This document shows, one piece after another, positions 32,784 through 41,612 of a DNA stretch of 64,000 nt (position 1 is the stretch's first letter; every line of letters starts with the position of its first letter). The position numbers and the translations under genes were made by a program. The notes under the pieces were generated by a model. It had not been told where the DNA came from and did not search any database. It saw only the letters and a list, made by a program, of their open reading frames with translations. Source of the DNA: Mesonia ostreae (GTDB lineage Bacteria > Bacteroidota > Bacteroidia > Flavobacteriales > Flavobacteriaceae); NCBI RefSeq assembly GCF_031845265.1, contig NZ_JAVRBG010000001.1, positions 186,001-250,000 on the forward strand. The letters run 5' to 3'.

Positions 32784-33694
32784 TGGATTATCAAACCCTT
32801 TTAAATATAATTGAAAAAGATTTAGAAACTTTTGAGCATGAAGGAAAAGTAGCCGATTATATTCCTGAACTTGCTTTTGTTCCCGGCGATAAGTTTGGAA
32901 TGCACCTGCATTGTATCAATCAACAAGATTACTCCATTGGCGATAGCGAAGAGAAGTTTTCTATACAAAGTATTTCTAAAGTGTTTAGTCTAGCTTTGGC
33001 TAAAATGCATAAAACCAAAATATGGCATCGGGTGGATGTAGAACCCTCAGGAAACCCTTTTAATTCTCTTACACAATTAGAAATGGAAGCTGGAATACCA
33101 CGAAATCCTTTCATTAATTCTGGGGCTTTGGTAATTTCAGATATTTTGCTGAGTTGTTTGAAAAATCCCAAAGAAGAACTGTTAGAATTTGTAAGACATC
33201 TAGCTCAAGATGATGATATTTATTACGATGAGGAAGTGGCTATTTCTGAGAAAAAACACGGATATAGAAATGTAGCCTTAGTGAATTATATGAAGGCTTT
33301 GGGAAACATCAATAACGATGTAGACGACATTTTAGATTTTTATTTTTACCAATGTTCTATTGCTATGAGCTGCAGTCAATTAGCAAAAGCCTTTATGATG
33401 TTTGCAAATAGCGGAAAAAATATAGGAACTCAAGAGCGAATACTAAAACCTAAAAGTATTAAACGAATTAACGCTATTATGCAAACTTGTGGTTTTTATG
33501 ATGAGGCAGGAGAATTTAGTTTTAGAGTAGGTTTACCAGGAAAAAGTGGTGTTGGTGGTGGTATTGTAGCGATTCATCCGCATCATTACACGGTGGCAGT
33601 TTGGAGTCCTAAACTTAACCCTAACGGAAATTCTGAAAAAGGAATGCGCGCTCTAGAAGAATTGACTAGTCTTACTGGATTATCTATTTTTTAA
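32783..33694 (+). CDS. glsA: Glutaminase A
   Basis: 303 residues of the beta-lactamase-fold glutaminase family. The catalytic Ser-x-x-Lys is in IQSISKVFSLALA (Ser near 64), NPFINSGALVISDIL follows, and GLPGKSGVGGGIVA closes the site. It converts glutamine to glutamate and ammonia. It is translationally coupled to pepE. No signal peptide. Confidence 0.94.
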   Translation: MDYQTLLNIIEKDLETFEHEGKVADYIPELAFVPGDKFGMHLHCINQQDYSIGDSEEKFSIQSISKVFSLALAKMHKTKIWHRVDVEPSGNPFNSLTQLEMEAGIPRNPFINSGALVISDILLSCLKNPKEELLEFVRHLAQDDDIYYDEEVAISEKKHGYRNVALVNYMKALGNINNDVDDILDFYFYQCSIAMSCSQLAKAFMMFANSGKNIGTQERILKPKSIKRINAIMQTCGFYDEAGEFSFRVGLPGKSGVGGGIVAIHPHHYTVAVWSPKLNPNGNSEKGMRALEELTSLTGLSIF

Positions 33695-33697
33695 CAT

Positions 33698-33724
33698 AAA
33701 AAAAGCCTCTTAAGAAAGAGGCTT
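33698..33724 (-). terminator. Terminator downstream of tRNA-Gly (minus strand), also facing glsA
   Basis: AAGCCTCTT (33703-33711) pairs with AAGAGGCTT (33716-33724). The T run is on the minus strand, so it mainly ends the tRNA transcript. Confidence 0.8.
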
Positions 33725-33727
33725 TAG

Positions 33728-33800
33728 AGCGGGAGACCAGGTTCGAACTGGCGACATTCAGCTTGGAAGGCTGACGCTCTACCAACTGAGCTACTCCCGC
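33728..33800 (-). tRNA. tRNA-Gly, anticodon TCC
   Basis: A 73-base cloverleaf on the minus strand: acceptor GCGGGAG/CTCCCGC, D arm GCTC..GAGC, anticodon loop CTTCCAA (anticodon TCC), T arm with TTCGAAC, discriminator T. CCA is not encoded. Confidence 0.95.
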
Positions 33801-33973
33801 ATTGCGAGGGCAAATATAGTAACTATCTTTAATTTGAAGCAAATAAAAATTTAATTTTTTTATAAAATTGATTTATTTTGCAATCCAAGCATATATCTTT
33901 TCTAAAATAACTCTAAATTAGAACAAAAAATTAGAACAAAAGATGGATATCAATTTTAAAAAAATTTCTACTT

Positions 33974-34261
33974 ATGGATCAATCAATTAAGCATAAAGAG
34001 AATGAAACCAATGGCATTTTTTATTTAGAATTAGAGAATAAAATAGTATCTGAACTCACTTACGTAAAAAAGGAACCCAATATTTTGATTATTGATCGTA
34101 CCGAAACCAAAAAGGCGGAAGAAGGAAAAGGTTTGGCTTCAAAATTAGTAGAATATATAGTTATGTATGCTAAGGAGAATAATTATAAAATAGATCCGCT
34201 TTGTCCTTTTGCTGAAGTAAAATTTGATGAAAACGAAGCCTATCAAAAAATAAGAGCATAA
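33974..34261 (+). CDS. Small GNAT-family acetyltransferase (COG2388-like)
   Basis: 95 residues. The shortened GNAT fold is seen in FYLELENKIVSELTYVKKEPNILIIDRTETKKAEEGKGLASKLVEYIVMYAKENNYKIDPLCPFAEVKF, with the acetyl-CoA loop EGKGLASKLV and the typical LCPFAEV ending. Substrate unknown. It lies one base before the region of the next GNAT start, so they are cotranscribed. Confidence 0.85.
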   Translation: MDQSIKHKENETNGIFYLELENKIVSELTYVKKEPNILIIDRTETKKAEEGKGLASKLVEYIVMYAKENNYKIDPLCPFAEVKFDENEAYQKIRA

Positions 34262-34274
34262 GTTGAACATAGAA

Positions 34275-34703
34275 ATGAAAGAAGTAGATGCTGCGGTAGT
34301 TTTACCTATACGCCAAAAAGTACTTAGAGAAGGAAAGCCTATAGAAATGTGTAAAATGCCTGGAGATGAACTTTCGTCAAGCATTCATTTAGGTCTTTTT
34401 TACGAAAATAAATTGGCAGGAATTGCTACTTTAATGGTAGATGCACATCCAGATTTCCCCGATCTTTCTCAATTACGCTTGCGCGGAATGGCGGTTTTGC
34501 CCGAATTCCAGAAAAAGCAATTAGGTAAATTATTAATAGAAGAAGCGATCAATATTTCTCAAAAAAAACATGCTGACATTCTGTGGTTTAATGCTAGAGA
34601 AACGGCCATTGGATTTTATGAAAAATTTGATTTTTCCGTAAAAGGAAATGGGTTCCTCATTGAAGACGTAGGCAATCATTTTTTGATGTATAAAGAATTA
34701 TGA
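34275..34703 (+). CDS. GNAT-family N-acetyltransferase
   Basis: 142 residues from ATG 34275 (an in-frame TTG at 34263 is an alternative that adds four residues). RQKVLREGKPIEMCKMPGDELSSSIHLGLFYENKLAGIATL is followed by the acetyl-CoA motif LRGMAVLPEFQKKQLGKLLIEEAI and WFNARETAIGFYEKFDF. Substrate unknown. Its stop overlaps the start of the VanY-type peptidase (ATGA). Confidence 0.88.
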   Translation: MKEVDAAVVLPIRQKVLREGKPIEMCKMPGDELSSSIHLGLFYENKLAGIATLMVDAHPDFPDLSQLRLRGMAVLPEFQKKQLGKLLIEEAINISQKKHADILWFNARETAIGFYEKFDFSVKGNGFLIEDVGNHFLMYKEL

Positions 34704-35440
34704 ATAGAAGAAATTTTATAAGCAAAAGTACTGGCACAGCCGCAGTTAGCCTACTTCCAGTCTCTTTTTGGAGCTCTCTTTGGCTGCAAGAATTCACAAT
34801 AGAAGAACTTACAGGAAAAGCGAATGTATCATTTTATGGTAAAAATTATCAACTTCGGAAAGAAGTAAACAAAGCATTTTTAAAGATGCAAGCCAAAGCT
34901 AAAAAGGAAGGGATTCATATTCAAATTGTTTCTGCTTATCGCAGCTACGAACGACAAACACAAATTTTTAATGCTAAATTTAATCGGTATACCAAACAAG
35001 GTTTATCTGGAAAAGATGCGGTCAATAAAATTATTGAATACTCTACCATTCCAGGAACTTCTAGACATCATTGGGGAACCGACATCGATATTATTGATGC
35101 CAACGCCAAGCAGCCTAAAAATGTTTTAATGCCGAAAAATTATAGTGAAGATGGTCCTTATTGCGATATGAAAATCTGGCTAAATAAACACAGTGAAAAA
35201 TTTGGCTTTTATATAGTGTACACAGATAATCCCAAGAGAAAAGGTTTTTATCCTGAACCATGGCATTTCTCCTATAAGAAAACTTCTGTAGCGATGTTAA
35301 AAGCCTATCAAGATATAGATTTTAAAAAAATCATCACTCAAGATACAAATCTTAGAGGAAGAGAATTTTTAACGGAATCGTTTTTAAATACGTATAAAAA
35401 AGAGCATATTTTAGATATTAATCCGGCATTACTTCCGTAA
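34700..35440 (+). CDS. D-alanyl-D-alanine carboxypeptidase, VanY/M15B type, with Tat-like signal
   Basis: 246 residues. The N-terminus NRRNFISKSTGTAAVSLLP has a twin-arginine motif followed by a hydrophobic stretch, suggesting Tat export. The M15 zinc site is intact: SAYRSYERQTQIF, the SRHHWGTDIDI motif (His and Asp ligands) near residue 120, and the third His in PEPWHFSY. It trims peptidoglycan stem peptides. Four-base overlap with the GNAT gene. Confidence 0.88.
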   Translation: MNRRNFISKSTGTAAVSLLPVSFWSSLWLQEFTIEELTGKANVSFYGKNYQLRKEVNKAFLKMQAKAKKEGIHIQIVSAYRSYERQTQIFNAKFNRYTKQGLSGKDAVNKIIEYSTIPGTSRHHWGTDIDIIDANAKQPKNVLMPKNYSEDGPYCDMKIWLNKHSEKFGFYIVYTDNPKRKGFYPEPWHFSYKKTSVAMLKAYQDIDFKKIITQDTNLRGREFLTESFLNTYKKEHILDINPALLP

Positions 35441-35485
35441 AGTAATTTTAGCATAACTTTATATGAGAAAGAGCACTAACTTCTT

Positions 35486-35493
35486 TAACTTTG
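35486..35493 (+). promoter_or_regulatory. -7 box for the gpmI operon
   Basis: TAACTTTG, a perfect match to TAnnTTTG, 15 bases before the gpmI ATG at 35509. It argues against the in-frame TTG at 35491. Confidence 0.6.
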
Positions 35494-35508
35494 CGACAAA
35501 ACAAAATC

Positions 35509-37020
35509 ATGTCGAACAAAGCTATTTTAGTCATTTTAGATGGCTGGGGAGAGACAAGCAATAAGAGTGTATCTGCTGTAGACCGAGCCAATACTCCTTT
35601 TATAGATTCCTTATATAAAAAATATCCACACGCTTTATTGCGCACCGATGGGGAACATGTAGGCTTGCCTAAGGGGCAAATGGGAAATAGCGAAGTAGGA
35701 CATCTTAATCTGGGAGCAGGAAGAATTGTATATCAAGATCTTGCCAAAATAAATAAAGCCGTAGAGCATAAATCTCTAGGCTCAGAGCCTGTTTTAGAAC
35801 AGGCTTTTGATTATGCGATAAGTCACGAGAAACCTATTCACTTTATAGGTTTACTTAGTGATGGCGGAGTTCATTCTCACATCAATCATTTAAAGGGACT
35901 GTTAGAGTCTGCGCACACGTTTGGCGTTAAAGATAAATACGTACACGCTTTTACCGATGGTAGAGATGTAGACCCTAAGTCGGGATTAGGTTTTGTAAAA
36001 GATTTACAAAGTGACTTAGAGAAAACGGATAGTACTTTAGCTTCTGTCATTGGAAGATATTATGCTATGGATCGTGATAGACGCTGGGAAAGAACCAAAA
36101 AAGCCTATGATTTATTAGTAAATGGCGTGGGAGAAGAAACTTCTTCTGTATTAAGTCATATTCAAAAAAGTTATGAGAAAGATATAACCGATGAGTTTTT
36201 AGAACCCATTTTAGTAAATACGGAAGGAAAAACTCATACCATTGAAAAAGGAGACGTTGTCATTTTCTTTAATTTTAGAACTGATAGAGGTAGGCAATTA
36301 ACGCACGCTTTGACGCAGGAAGACGTGGCTCAATATAATTTAAAGAAGCTTCCGTTGTATTTTGTGACGATGACCAATTATGACGATACTTTTTCTAATA
36401 TTAACGTGGTATTCAATAAAGATCACATCAAAGCAACTTTGGGAGAGACCCTAGAATATGTAGGAAAAACCCAGTTAAGAGCTGCAGAAACAGAGAAATA
36501 CCCTCATGTTACTTTCTTTTTCTCTGGCGGAAGAGAGACACCGTTTAAAGGAGAAGAACGCATTTTAGTACAATCGCCAAAGGTTGCAACTTACGATTTG
36601 CAACCCGAAATGAGTGCGGTAGAATTAACCGATAAGCTCGTAGATAAGATTGAAGACAACGATAAAGATTTTATTTGTATTAACTTCGCTAATCCAGATA
36701 TGGTAGGACACACTGGTGATTTTGACGCAGCGGTTAAGGCTTGCGAAACTGTTGATGCTTGTTTAAAAAGAGTGGTAGAAGCGGGAATGGAGAATTATAA
36801 CTTTATTATCCTAGCAGATCATGGCAATAGCGAGAAGATGAAAAACGAAGATGGTTCTGCCAATACAGCACATACTACCAATCCTGTACCTGTTATTTTA
36901 ATTTCTTCGGAAGAAAAACAAATAAAAGACGGAATTCTAGGCGATATTGCTCCTACCCTTTTAGAGCTCATGGAGGTCAATAAACCCGAGTTGATGACGC
37001 AAAATAGTTTACTAGTATGA
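35509..37020 (+). CDS. gpmI: 2,3-bisphosphoglycerate-independent phosphoglycerate mutase
   Basis: 503 residues. A Mn2+ enzyme of glycolysis in the alkaline-phosphatase superfamily: ILVILDGWGE near the start, the phosphoserine nucleophile in KGQMGNSEVGHLNLGAG (about 60), GLLSDGGVHSH, HAFTDGRDVDP, RYYAMDRDRRWERT, and the metal ligands NFANPDMVGHTGD and ILADHGNSEKM. The start at 35509 is preferred since the promoter box covers the upstream in-frame TTG. It overlaps the next gene by four bases. Confidence 0.96.
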   Translation: MSNKAILVILDGWGETSNKSVSAVDRANTPFIDSLYKKYPHALLRTDGEHVGLPKGQMGNSEVGHLNLGAGRIVYQDLAKINKAVEHKSLGSEPVLEQAFDYAISHEKPIHFIGLLSDGGVHSHINHLKGLLESAHTFGVKDKYVHAFTDGRDVDPKSGLGFVKDLQSDLEKTDSTLASVIGRYYAMDRDRRWERTKKAYDLLVNGVGEETSSVLSHIQKSYEKDITDEFLEPILVNTEGKTHTIEKGDVVIFFNFRTDRGRQLTHALTQEDVAQYNLKKLPLYFVTMTNYDDTFSNINVVFNKDHIKATLGETLEYVGKTQLRAAETEKYPHVTFFFSGGRETPFKGEERILVQSPKVATYDLQPEMSAVELTDKLVDKIEDNDKDFICINFANPDMVGHTGDFDAAVKACETVDACLKRVVEAGMENYNFIILADHGNSEKMKNEDGSANTAHTTNPVPVILISSEEKQIKDGILGDIAPTLLELMEVNKPELMTQNSLLV

Positions 37021-37616
37021 AAACAACAAGCCTCTTTTTAATCGTCGCATTAGCCTTCTTTTCTTGCAAAAGCAATGAAGAGGTGCAAAAAGAAACTACA
37101 CATACTACAAGTGTAACTACAAGTGTAAAAACAGAGGCAAAAAATTCTTCCGAAGTAAAAATTTCTCCGCAAGAGGAGGAGTACACAGGAATTATTACCG
37201 AAGAGGATCTTACATCTGGAATTTTAAAAGTTTGGTTTATGCCTGGCTATGAAGCTTACGATCCAGATCAAGAAACTGTAGATAAAATTGATAAAAATAT
37301 TGACGACTACAGTATAAAGGTATTTATGGGAACCTGGTGTTCCGATAGTAGGCGCGAAATTCCAAAATTTTTTAAATTATTAGATAGAATAGATTACAAT
37401 CAAAATAACTTGGAGGTAATCACTACTGATTTATATAAAACAACAAAACAAGGATACGAAAAAGAGTACAACATAGACTTTGTTCCTACCATTATTTTTA
37501 TTGATAAAAATGGAGAAGAAGTAAATCGTTTTGTAGAATTTCCACAAGAATCCTTAGAAGAAGATATTTTAAAAATTGTAACCAACCAGCCTTATACAAA
37601 TAGTTACGCAGATTAA
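37017..37616 (+). CDS. Thioredoxin-like lipoprotein with a single cysteine in the active site
   Basis: 199 residues with lipobox FFSC (Cys 17). After a Thr-rich linker, the thioredoxin fold begins near residue 75. The active site reads GTWCSDS where CxxC is expected, so only one thiol is left, and the cis-Pro is in VPTIIFIDKNGEE. This MGTWCSDS type is common in Flavobacteriia. It may bind or reduce mixed disulfides but cannot form an intramolecular disulfide here. It is coupled to gpmI. Confidence 0.82.
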   Translation: MKTTSLFLIVALAFFSCKSNEEVQKETTHTTSVTTSVKTEAKNSSEVKISPQEEEYTGIITEEDLTSGILKVWFMPGYEAYDPDQETVDKIDKNIDDYSIKVFMGTWCSDSRREIPKFFKLLDRIDYNQNNLEVITTDLYKTTKQGYEKEYNIDFVPTIIFIDKNGEEVNRFVEFPQESLEEDILKIVTNQPYTNSYAD

Positions 37617-37621
37617 ATATT

Positions 37622-38032
37622 ATGACAAATAATAAATCCTTATTGATAGCAGTCGACTTTGATGGTACCATTGTAGAAAATAAGTATCCTAAAATTGGAG
37701 AACCGACTATTTTTGCTTTTGAAACTTTAAAAAAGCTTCAAGAAAAAGGTCACCGATTGATTTTGTGGACGTACCGATACGGAAAAGAGCTAGATGAGGC
37801 TGTAAAATTTTGTGAAAAACACGGTGTTGTTTTCTATGCTGTGAATCAAAGTTTTCCAGAGGAGGAATACGATTCTAAAGTAAGTAGAAAAATCAATGCA
37901 GATCTTTTTATCGATGATAGAAATATTGGAGGATTAGTGGGATGGGGTGAAATCTATCGAATAATCCTAGAGGAAAAACCAGAACATTTAAAACCTAAAA
38001 AAAAGAAAGGTTTATTTTCCTTTCTTAAATAA
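37622..38032 (+). CDS. HAD-superfamily hydrolase-like protein (BT0820 type)
   Basis: 136 residues. HAD motif I is AVDFDGTIVENKYPKIGEP (about 10-28), motif II ILWTYR (Thr) is at 50, and FIDDRNIGGL is the acidic motif IV; the cap domain is missing. The family resembles BT0820, a small phosphatase-like protein whose substrate is unknown. Very basic C-terminus (KPKKKKG). It follows the lipoprotein gene by five bases. Confidence 0.82.
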   Translation: MTNNKSLLIAVDFDGTIVENKYPKIGEPTIFAFETLKKLQEKGHRLILWTYRYGKELDEAVKFCEKHGVVFYAVNQSFPEEEYDSKVSRKINADLFIDDRNIGGLVGWGEIYRIILEEKPEHLKPKKKKGLFSFLK

Positions 38033-38038
38033 AAGTAT

Positions 38039-38842
38039 ATGATTATAACTAAAACCACAGAAGAGATTGAATTAATGAGAGAGAGCGCTTTAGTAGTATC
38101 TAAAACTCTTGGAGTGATTGCTAAAGAAGTAAAACCAGGTGTTACCACCTTACAATTGGATAAGCTTGCGGAAGATTTTATAAGATCTGAAGGTGCCATT
38201 CCCGGTTTTTTAGGTCTTTATGACTTCCCCAACTCTCTATGCATGAGTCCCAACGCACAAGTTGTTCATGGGATACCTAATGATGAGCCGCTGCAAGAAG
38301 GAGATATTATTTCTATTGACTGTGGAGCAATTAAAAATGGGTTTTATGGAGATCACGCTTATACTTTTGCCGTGGGAGAAGTGGATGAAGAAGTGAAAAA
38401 ATTATTACAAGCAACCAAAGAATCTTTATATAAAGGAATTAGAGAGTTTAAAATTGGAAATCGTGTGGGCGATGTAGGTTATGCCATTCAAAAATATGCC
38501 GAAGACCACGGTTACGGTGTAGTAAGAGAATTGGTAGGACATGGTTTAGGAAAAACAATGCATGAAGATCCAGAAATGCCCAATTACGGAAAAAGAGGAA
38601 GAGGAAAGAAATTTGTAGAAGGAATGGTCGTTGCCATAGAACCTATGATTAATATGGGAACAAAGAATATAAAACAACTTAAAGATGGTTGGACAATTCT
38701 TACTCGAGATGGTAAACCTAGTGCGCATTTTGAACATGATGTAGCATTAGTAGACGGTAAGCCAGAGCTCTTATCGACATTTGATTACATTTATGAATCT
38801 TTAGGAATTGAAAGTGATGAAGAAAGAGAATTTAGAAAATAA
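38039..38842 (+). CDS. map: Type I methionine aminopeptidase
   Basis: 267 residues. Removes the initiator Met from nascent proteins. The five metal ligands are seen: IDCGAIKNGFYGDHAYTF (two Asp), LVGHGLGKTMHEDPEMPNYG (His), AIEPMINMG (Glu) and SAHFEHDVALVDGKPELLS (Glu in this region). No zinc-finger N-terminus. It is six bases from the HAD gene. The last 26 bases overlap the start of the NUMOD4-like gene. Confidence 0.95.
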   Translation: MIITKTTEEIELMRESALVVSKTLGVIAKEVKPGVTTLQLDKLAEDFIRSEGAIPGFLGLYDFPNSLCMSPNAQVVHGIPNDEPLQEGDIISIDCGAIKNGFYGDHAYTFAVGEVDEEVKKLLQATKESLYKGIREFKIGNRVGDVGYAIQKYAEDHGYGVVRELVGHGLGKTMHEDPEMPNYGKRGRGKKFVEGMVVAIEPMINMGTKNIKQLKDGWTILTRDGKPSAHFEHDVALVDGKPELLSTFDYIYESLGIESDEEREFRK

Positions 38843-39404
38843 AGAAAGTTTCTATCTTAACAATAATCTCTTAGAAGAATGGAAATTTTATTTTGAAGAT
38901 AACTGGGCAGAAGGCTATGAAGTAGCCCTTTCTAGCAAAGGCAGGATAATGAATTTTGTAAGGAGTAAAGGGGGAAAAATTCTTAAAGGCAGCAAAATTA
39001 ATGGCTATCCTATCTTTAATACACGTTTAAAAAACGGAAAAAGAAATAATTTCTATACGCATAAGATAATGGCAAAAGCTTTTCTGGAAAAGCCAGAGGA
39101 TGGTTTATTTGTAATTCATAAAAATTATGATAAAACCGATAATAATCTAAATAACTTGCAATGGGTAAACCGAAAACAATGGGAAGCTCATCAAGACAAT
39201 AATCCAAAAGTTATCGCAAAAAGAAAAAGTAAAAGTAGAAGCTTCTCTAAACTCAGTTTTGGCCAAGCAACTATTCTTAAGAAAAAACTTTTAGATCCTA
39301 ATAGACGAACAAGATTAAAAGTACTGGCCAAACAATTTGGAGTTTCAGAAATGCAATTGCACCGTATTAAAACTGGAGAAAACTGGGCTGATATAAAAGT
39401 ATGA
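38817..39404 (+). CDS. NUMOD4/HNH-endonuclease-like protein
   Basis: 195 residues. The N-terminal half has the NUMOD4-like pattern (NWAEGYEVALSSKGRIMNF) followed by an HNH_3-like region: GYPIFNTRLKNGKRNNFYTHKIMAKAFLEKPEDGLFVIHKNYDKTDNNLNNLQWVNRKQWEAH. The end (VLAKQFGVSEMQLHRIKTGENW) is a helix-turn-helix as in homing endonucleases. The first His-Asn positions are partly kept. There is no intron and the gene is embedded between map and a methyltransferase with overlaps, so it looks domesticated. The start could also be TTG 38808. Confidence 0.72.
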   Translation: MKKENLENKESFYLNNNLLEEWKFYFEDNWAEGYEVALSSKGRIMNFVRSKGGKILKGSKINGYPIFNTRLKNGKRNNFYTHKIMAKAFLEKPEDGLFVIHKNYDKTDNNLNNLQWVNRKQWEAHQDNNPKVIAKRKSKSRSFSKLSFGQATILKKKLLDPNRRTRLKVLAKQFGVSEMQLHRIKTGENWADIKV

Positions 39405-40174
39405 TCAAAAAAGGATTTCGGTTTATTCTAAACCACATTCCCAGGCCTATACTTATTAAATTAAGTTATTTGGCAAAACCCATTTTGGCGGTTGGTCTTA
39501 GGGGTGATAAATATACAGATCCTATTGACGGTAAAAGTTTTTCTTCTTTTTTACCTTACGGATATGTGCATCAACGTTCTAATGTATTATCACCTTCCAC
39601 CTTATCTTTAGAAAGGCATCGTTTATTGTGGTTATATCTAGATAGAAAAACAGACTTTTTCATCAAGCCGCGAAAAATGCTTCATTTTGCGCCAGAACAG
39701 GCATTTTACAAAAAGTTTAAAAACTTAAAACATCTAGATTATACCACCACCGATTTAAATTCACCTTTGGCAGATGTAAAAGCCGACATTTGTGAGCTTC
39801 CTTTTAAAGATAATAGTTATGATGTTATTTTTTGCAATCACGTACTAGAGCATATTCCGAATGATGATGTGGCTATGGAAGAATTGTATCGGGTTTTAAA
39901 ACCTGGTGGCTTTGCTATTTTGCAAATTCCGCAAGATCTAGAACGAGAAATCACTTTTGAAGATGATAGCATTACCGATCCAAAAAAAAGAGCTGAAATT
40001 TTTGGTCAATACGATCATGTACGAATTTATGGTCAAGATTATTTTACGAAGCTAGAAGCAAAAGGTTTCGAGGTAGAGCAAATCTGTCTTGGCAATGAGC
40101 TTACTTCAGCAGAAATTGACCGCTATCGCATTAATTCAAAAGAAATTCTACCGGTTTGTCGTAAACCTATTTAA
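39401..40174 (+). CDS. Class I SAM-dependent methyltransferase
   Basis: 257 residues. A Methyltransf_11-type core: MLHFAPEQAFYKKF, DYTTTDLNSPLADVKADICELPFKDNSYDVIFCNHVLEHIPNDDVAMEELYRVLKPGGFAILQIP. The N-terminal 75 residues contain an unknown basic/hydrophobic region. Small-molecule or polysaccharide-type substrate; not identifiable. Overlaps the NUMOD4-like gene by four bases and ends the gpmI operon. Confidence 0.83.
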   Translation: MIKKGFRFILNHIPRPILIKLSYLAKPILAVGLRGDKYTDPIDGKSFSSFLPYGYVHQRSNVLSPSTLSLERHRLLWLYLDRKTDFFIKPRKMLHFAPEQAFYKKFKNLKHLDYTTTDLNSPLADVKADICELPFKDNSYDVIFCNHVLEHIPNDDVAMEELYRVLKPGGFAILQIPQDLEREITFEDDSITDPKKRAEIFGQYDHVRIYGQDYFTKLEAKGFEVEQICLGNELTSAEIDRYRINSKEILPVCRKPI

Positions 40175-40222
40175 AAACTAGAATACTTCACATATAAATA
40201 GTCAAAATTTTCATTTCTTTTA

Positions 40223-40230
40223 TACCTTTG
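40223..40230 (+). promoter_or_regulatory. -7 box for the TPR-like membrane protein gene
   Basis: TACCTTTG matches TAnnTTTG and lies 20 bases before the ATG at 40251. Confidence 0.6.
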
Positions 40231-40250
40231 CGCTTCCTAAAAATGAGATC

Positions 40251-40766
40251 ATGTATCACAAGAATATAAAACTTTTTTTAGCTGCCGCGATCATCGCATT
40301 TGCAGTGTACCAATTTATTGAAGGGAATATAGGAAACGGGATTGCTCTCATTCCGCTTGCGGGAATTTTTGTCTTTTTATACTTCAAAAATGAAATGATT
40401 CTTTTGGCTTTTATGCGTTTGAGAAAGCAAGATTTTGAAGGTGCAAAAAAATGGTTGGATAAAATTAAAGATCCTGAAGCTGCTTTAACTACCAAACAAC
40501 AAGGTTACTATTACTATTTACACGGTCTTATGTTTTCTCAAAAAAATATGACCAAAGCTGAAAAGTATTTTAAGAAAGCCATTAAATTAGGACTTTCTAT
40601 GAGTCAAGATTTAGCGATGGCCAAACTAAACTTAGCGGGTATTGCTATGTCTAAAAGAAGAAAACGAGAAGCACAAATGCTGTTGAAGGAGGCTAAAAAA
40701 GCAGATAAGCATGATATGCTTGCTGATCAAATCAAAATGATGAAACAGCAAATGAAAAAAATATAA
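40251..40766 (+). CDS. Membrane protein with tetratricopeptide-like repeats
   Basis: 171 residues: two hydrophobic segments at about 7-24 and 29-45, then helices with TPR character (YYYYLHGLMFSQKNMTKAEKYFKKAIKLG, ...LAMAKLNLAGIAMSKRRKREAQMLLKEA). It probably anchors a small TPR scaffold on the inner membrane. Conserved in Flavobacteriia, function unknown. Confidence 0.78.
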   Translation: MYHKNIKLFLAAAIIAFAVYQFIEGNIGNGIALIPLAGIFVFLYFKNEMILLAFMRLRKQDFEGAKKWLDKIKDPEAALTTKQQGYYYYLHGLMFSQKNMTKAEKYFKKAIKLGLSMSQDLAMAKLNLAGIAMSKRRKREAQMLLKEAKKADKHDMLADQIKMMKQQMKKI

Positions 40767-40806
40767 ATTTCTTACTAAAAATACACACTTAAATCATTTA
40801 TTTAAC

Positions 40807-40836
40807 AAAAAATCTCGGCTTTGTCGGGATTTTTTG
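40807..40836. terminator. Bidirectional-looking terminator
   Basis: AAAAATCTCG pairs with CGGGATTTTT around loop GCTTTGT; A/T runs on both sides. Confidence 0.75.
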
Positions 40837-40866
40837 TATCTTCAAGTGAATCTTAACAGAATAAGT

Positions 40867-41571
40867 GTGAAATTATTTCTACAAATTCTATGTATTGGCT
40901 TATTTAGTGTATCTGTTGCAGCTCAAACACAGGAAAGAAAGGTATTTTTTTCTGAAGCTGTAGGGATTCATGTGCCCAAATATAAAAAGAAGGCACAAAA
41001 GGCCTACCGAGAAAGGAATACAGAATACGCAGAGTTCTTGTTCGATTCTATTGTAAAAAATCATCTCGCAGGTACTTATATTGATAATTTTAATATCAAT
41101 TGTATCAAAAAAAGCAGGAAATGCTTCAATGATTTTAAAAAACCAATTTACTTAACCACATATGCTTCATGGTGTGTTCCGGGGAAAGGCGAAATACCTG
41201 CACTCAATGAACTGGCAAAAAAATACAAAGATAAAATTGATTTTATTGTTCTTTTTTGGGATCAGAAAAAAAAGGTAAAAGAGGTTATCTCCGATTATAA
41301 ACGATTTATCGATATTGTATATGTAGATGAATTAGAAAATAAAGATGCCTATATCGTAAAGACAATGAAGCATTCTTTGGGTTTTCCTACCACCTTTTTT
41401 ATAGGCTCTGATAAGAAAATAATTCATATTGATCGTACGGCAAAACTTCCATATACAGATCCTTTCGAAAATTCTTACAATCTTAATTTCAACAGTTTAT
41501 CTTCGGGAGTTTCAGAGATCTTGGCTCACGAGGAAGAGCTTCTGGCAAATACTCCGTTTACTTTAGATTGA
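40867..41571 (+). CDS. TlpA-like thioredoxin-fold exported protein, single active-site cysteine
   Basis: 234 residues if GTG 40867 is used (VKLFLQILCIGLFSVSVAAQ is a signal peptide; the upstream in-frame TTG lies in the terminator). The thioredoxin-like domain starts near 95 with PIYLTTYASWCVPGKGEIPALNELAKKY. Where TlpA has CxPC this has CVPG, so the resolving cysteine is missing. The cis-Pro is in LGFPTTFFIGSDKK. It is probably periplasmic. Not part of an operon. Confidence 0.75.
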   Translation: MKLFLQILCIGLFSVSVAAQTQERKVFFSEAVGIHVPKYKKKAQKAYRERNTEYAEFLFDSIVKNHLAGTYIDNFNINCIKKSRKCFNDFKKPIYLTTYASWCVPGKGEIPALNELAKKYKDKIDFIVLFWDQKKKVKEVISDYKRFIDIVYVDELENKDAYIVKTMKHSLGFPTTFFIGSDKKIIHIDRTAKLPYTDPFENSYNLNFNSLSSGVSEILAHEEELLANTPFTLD

Positions 41572-41612
41572 GAACTCTAGACAGTTTAGCAGTGTGTTGG
41601 TAATATCTTTGT

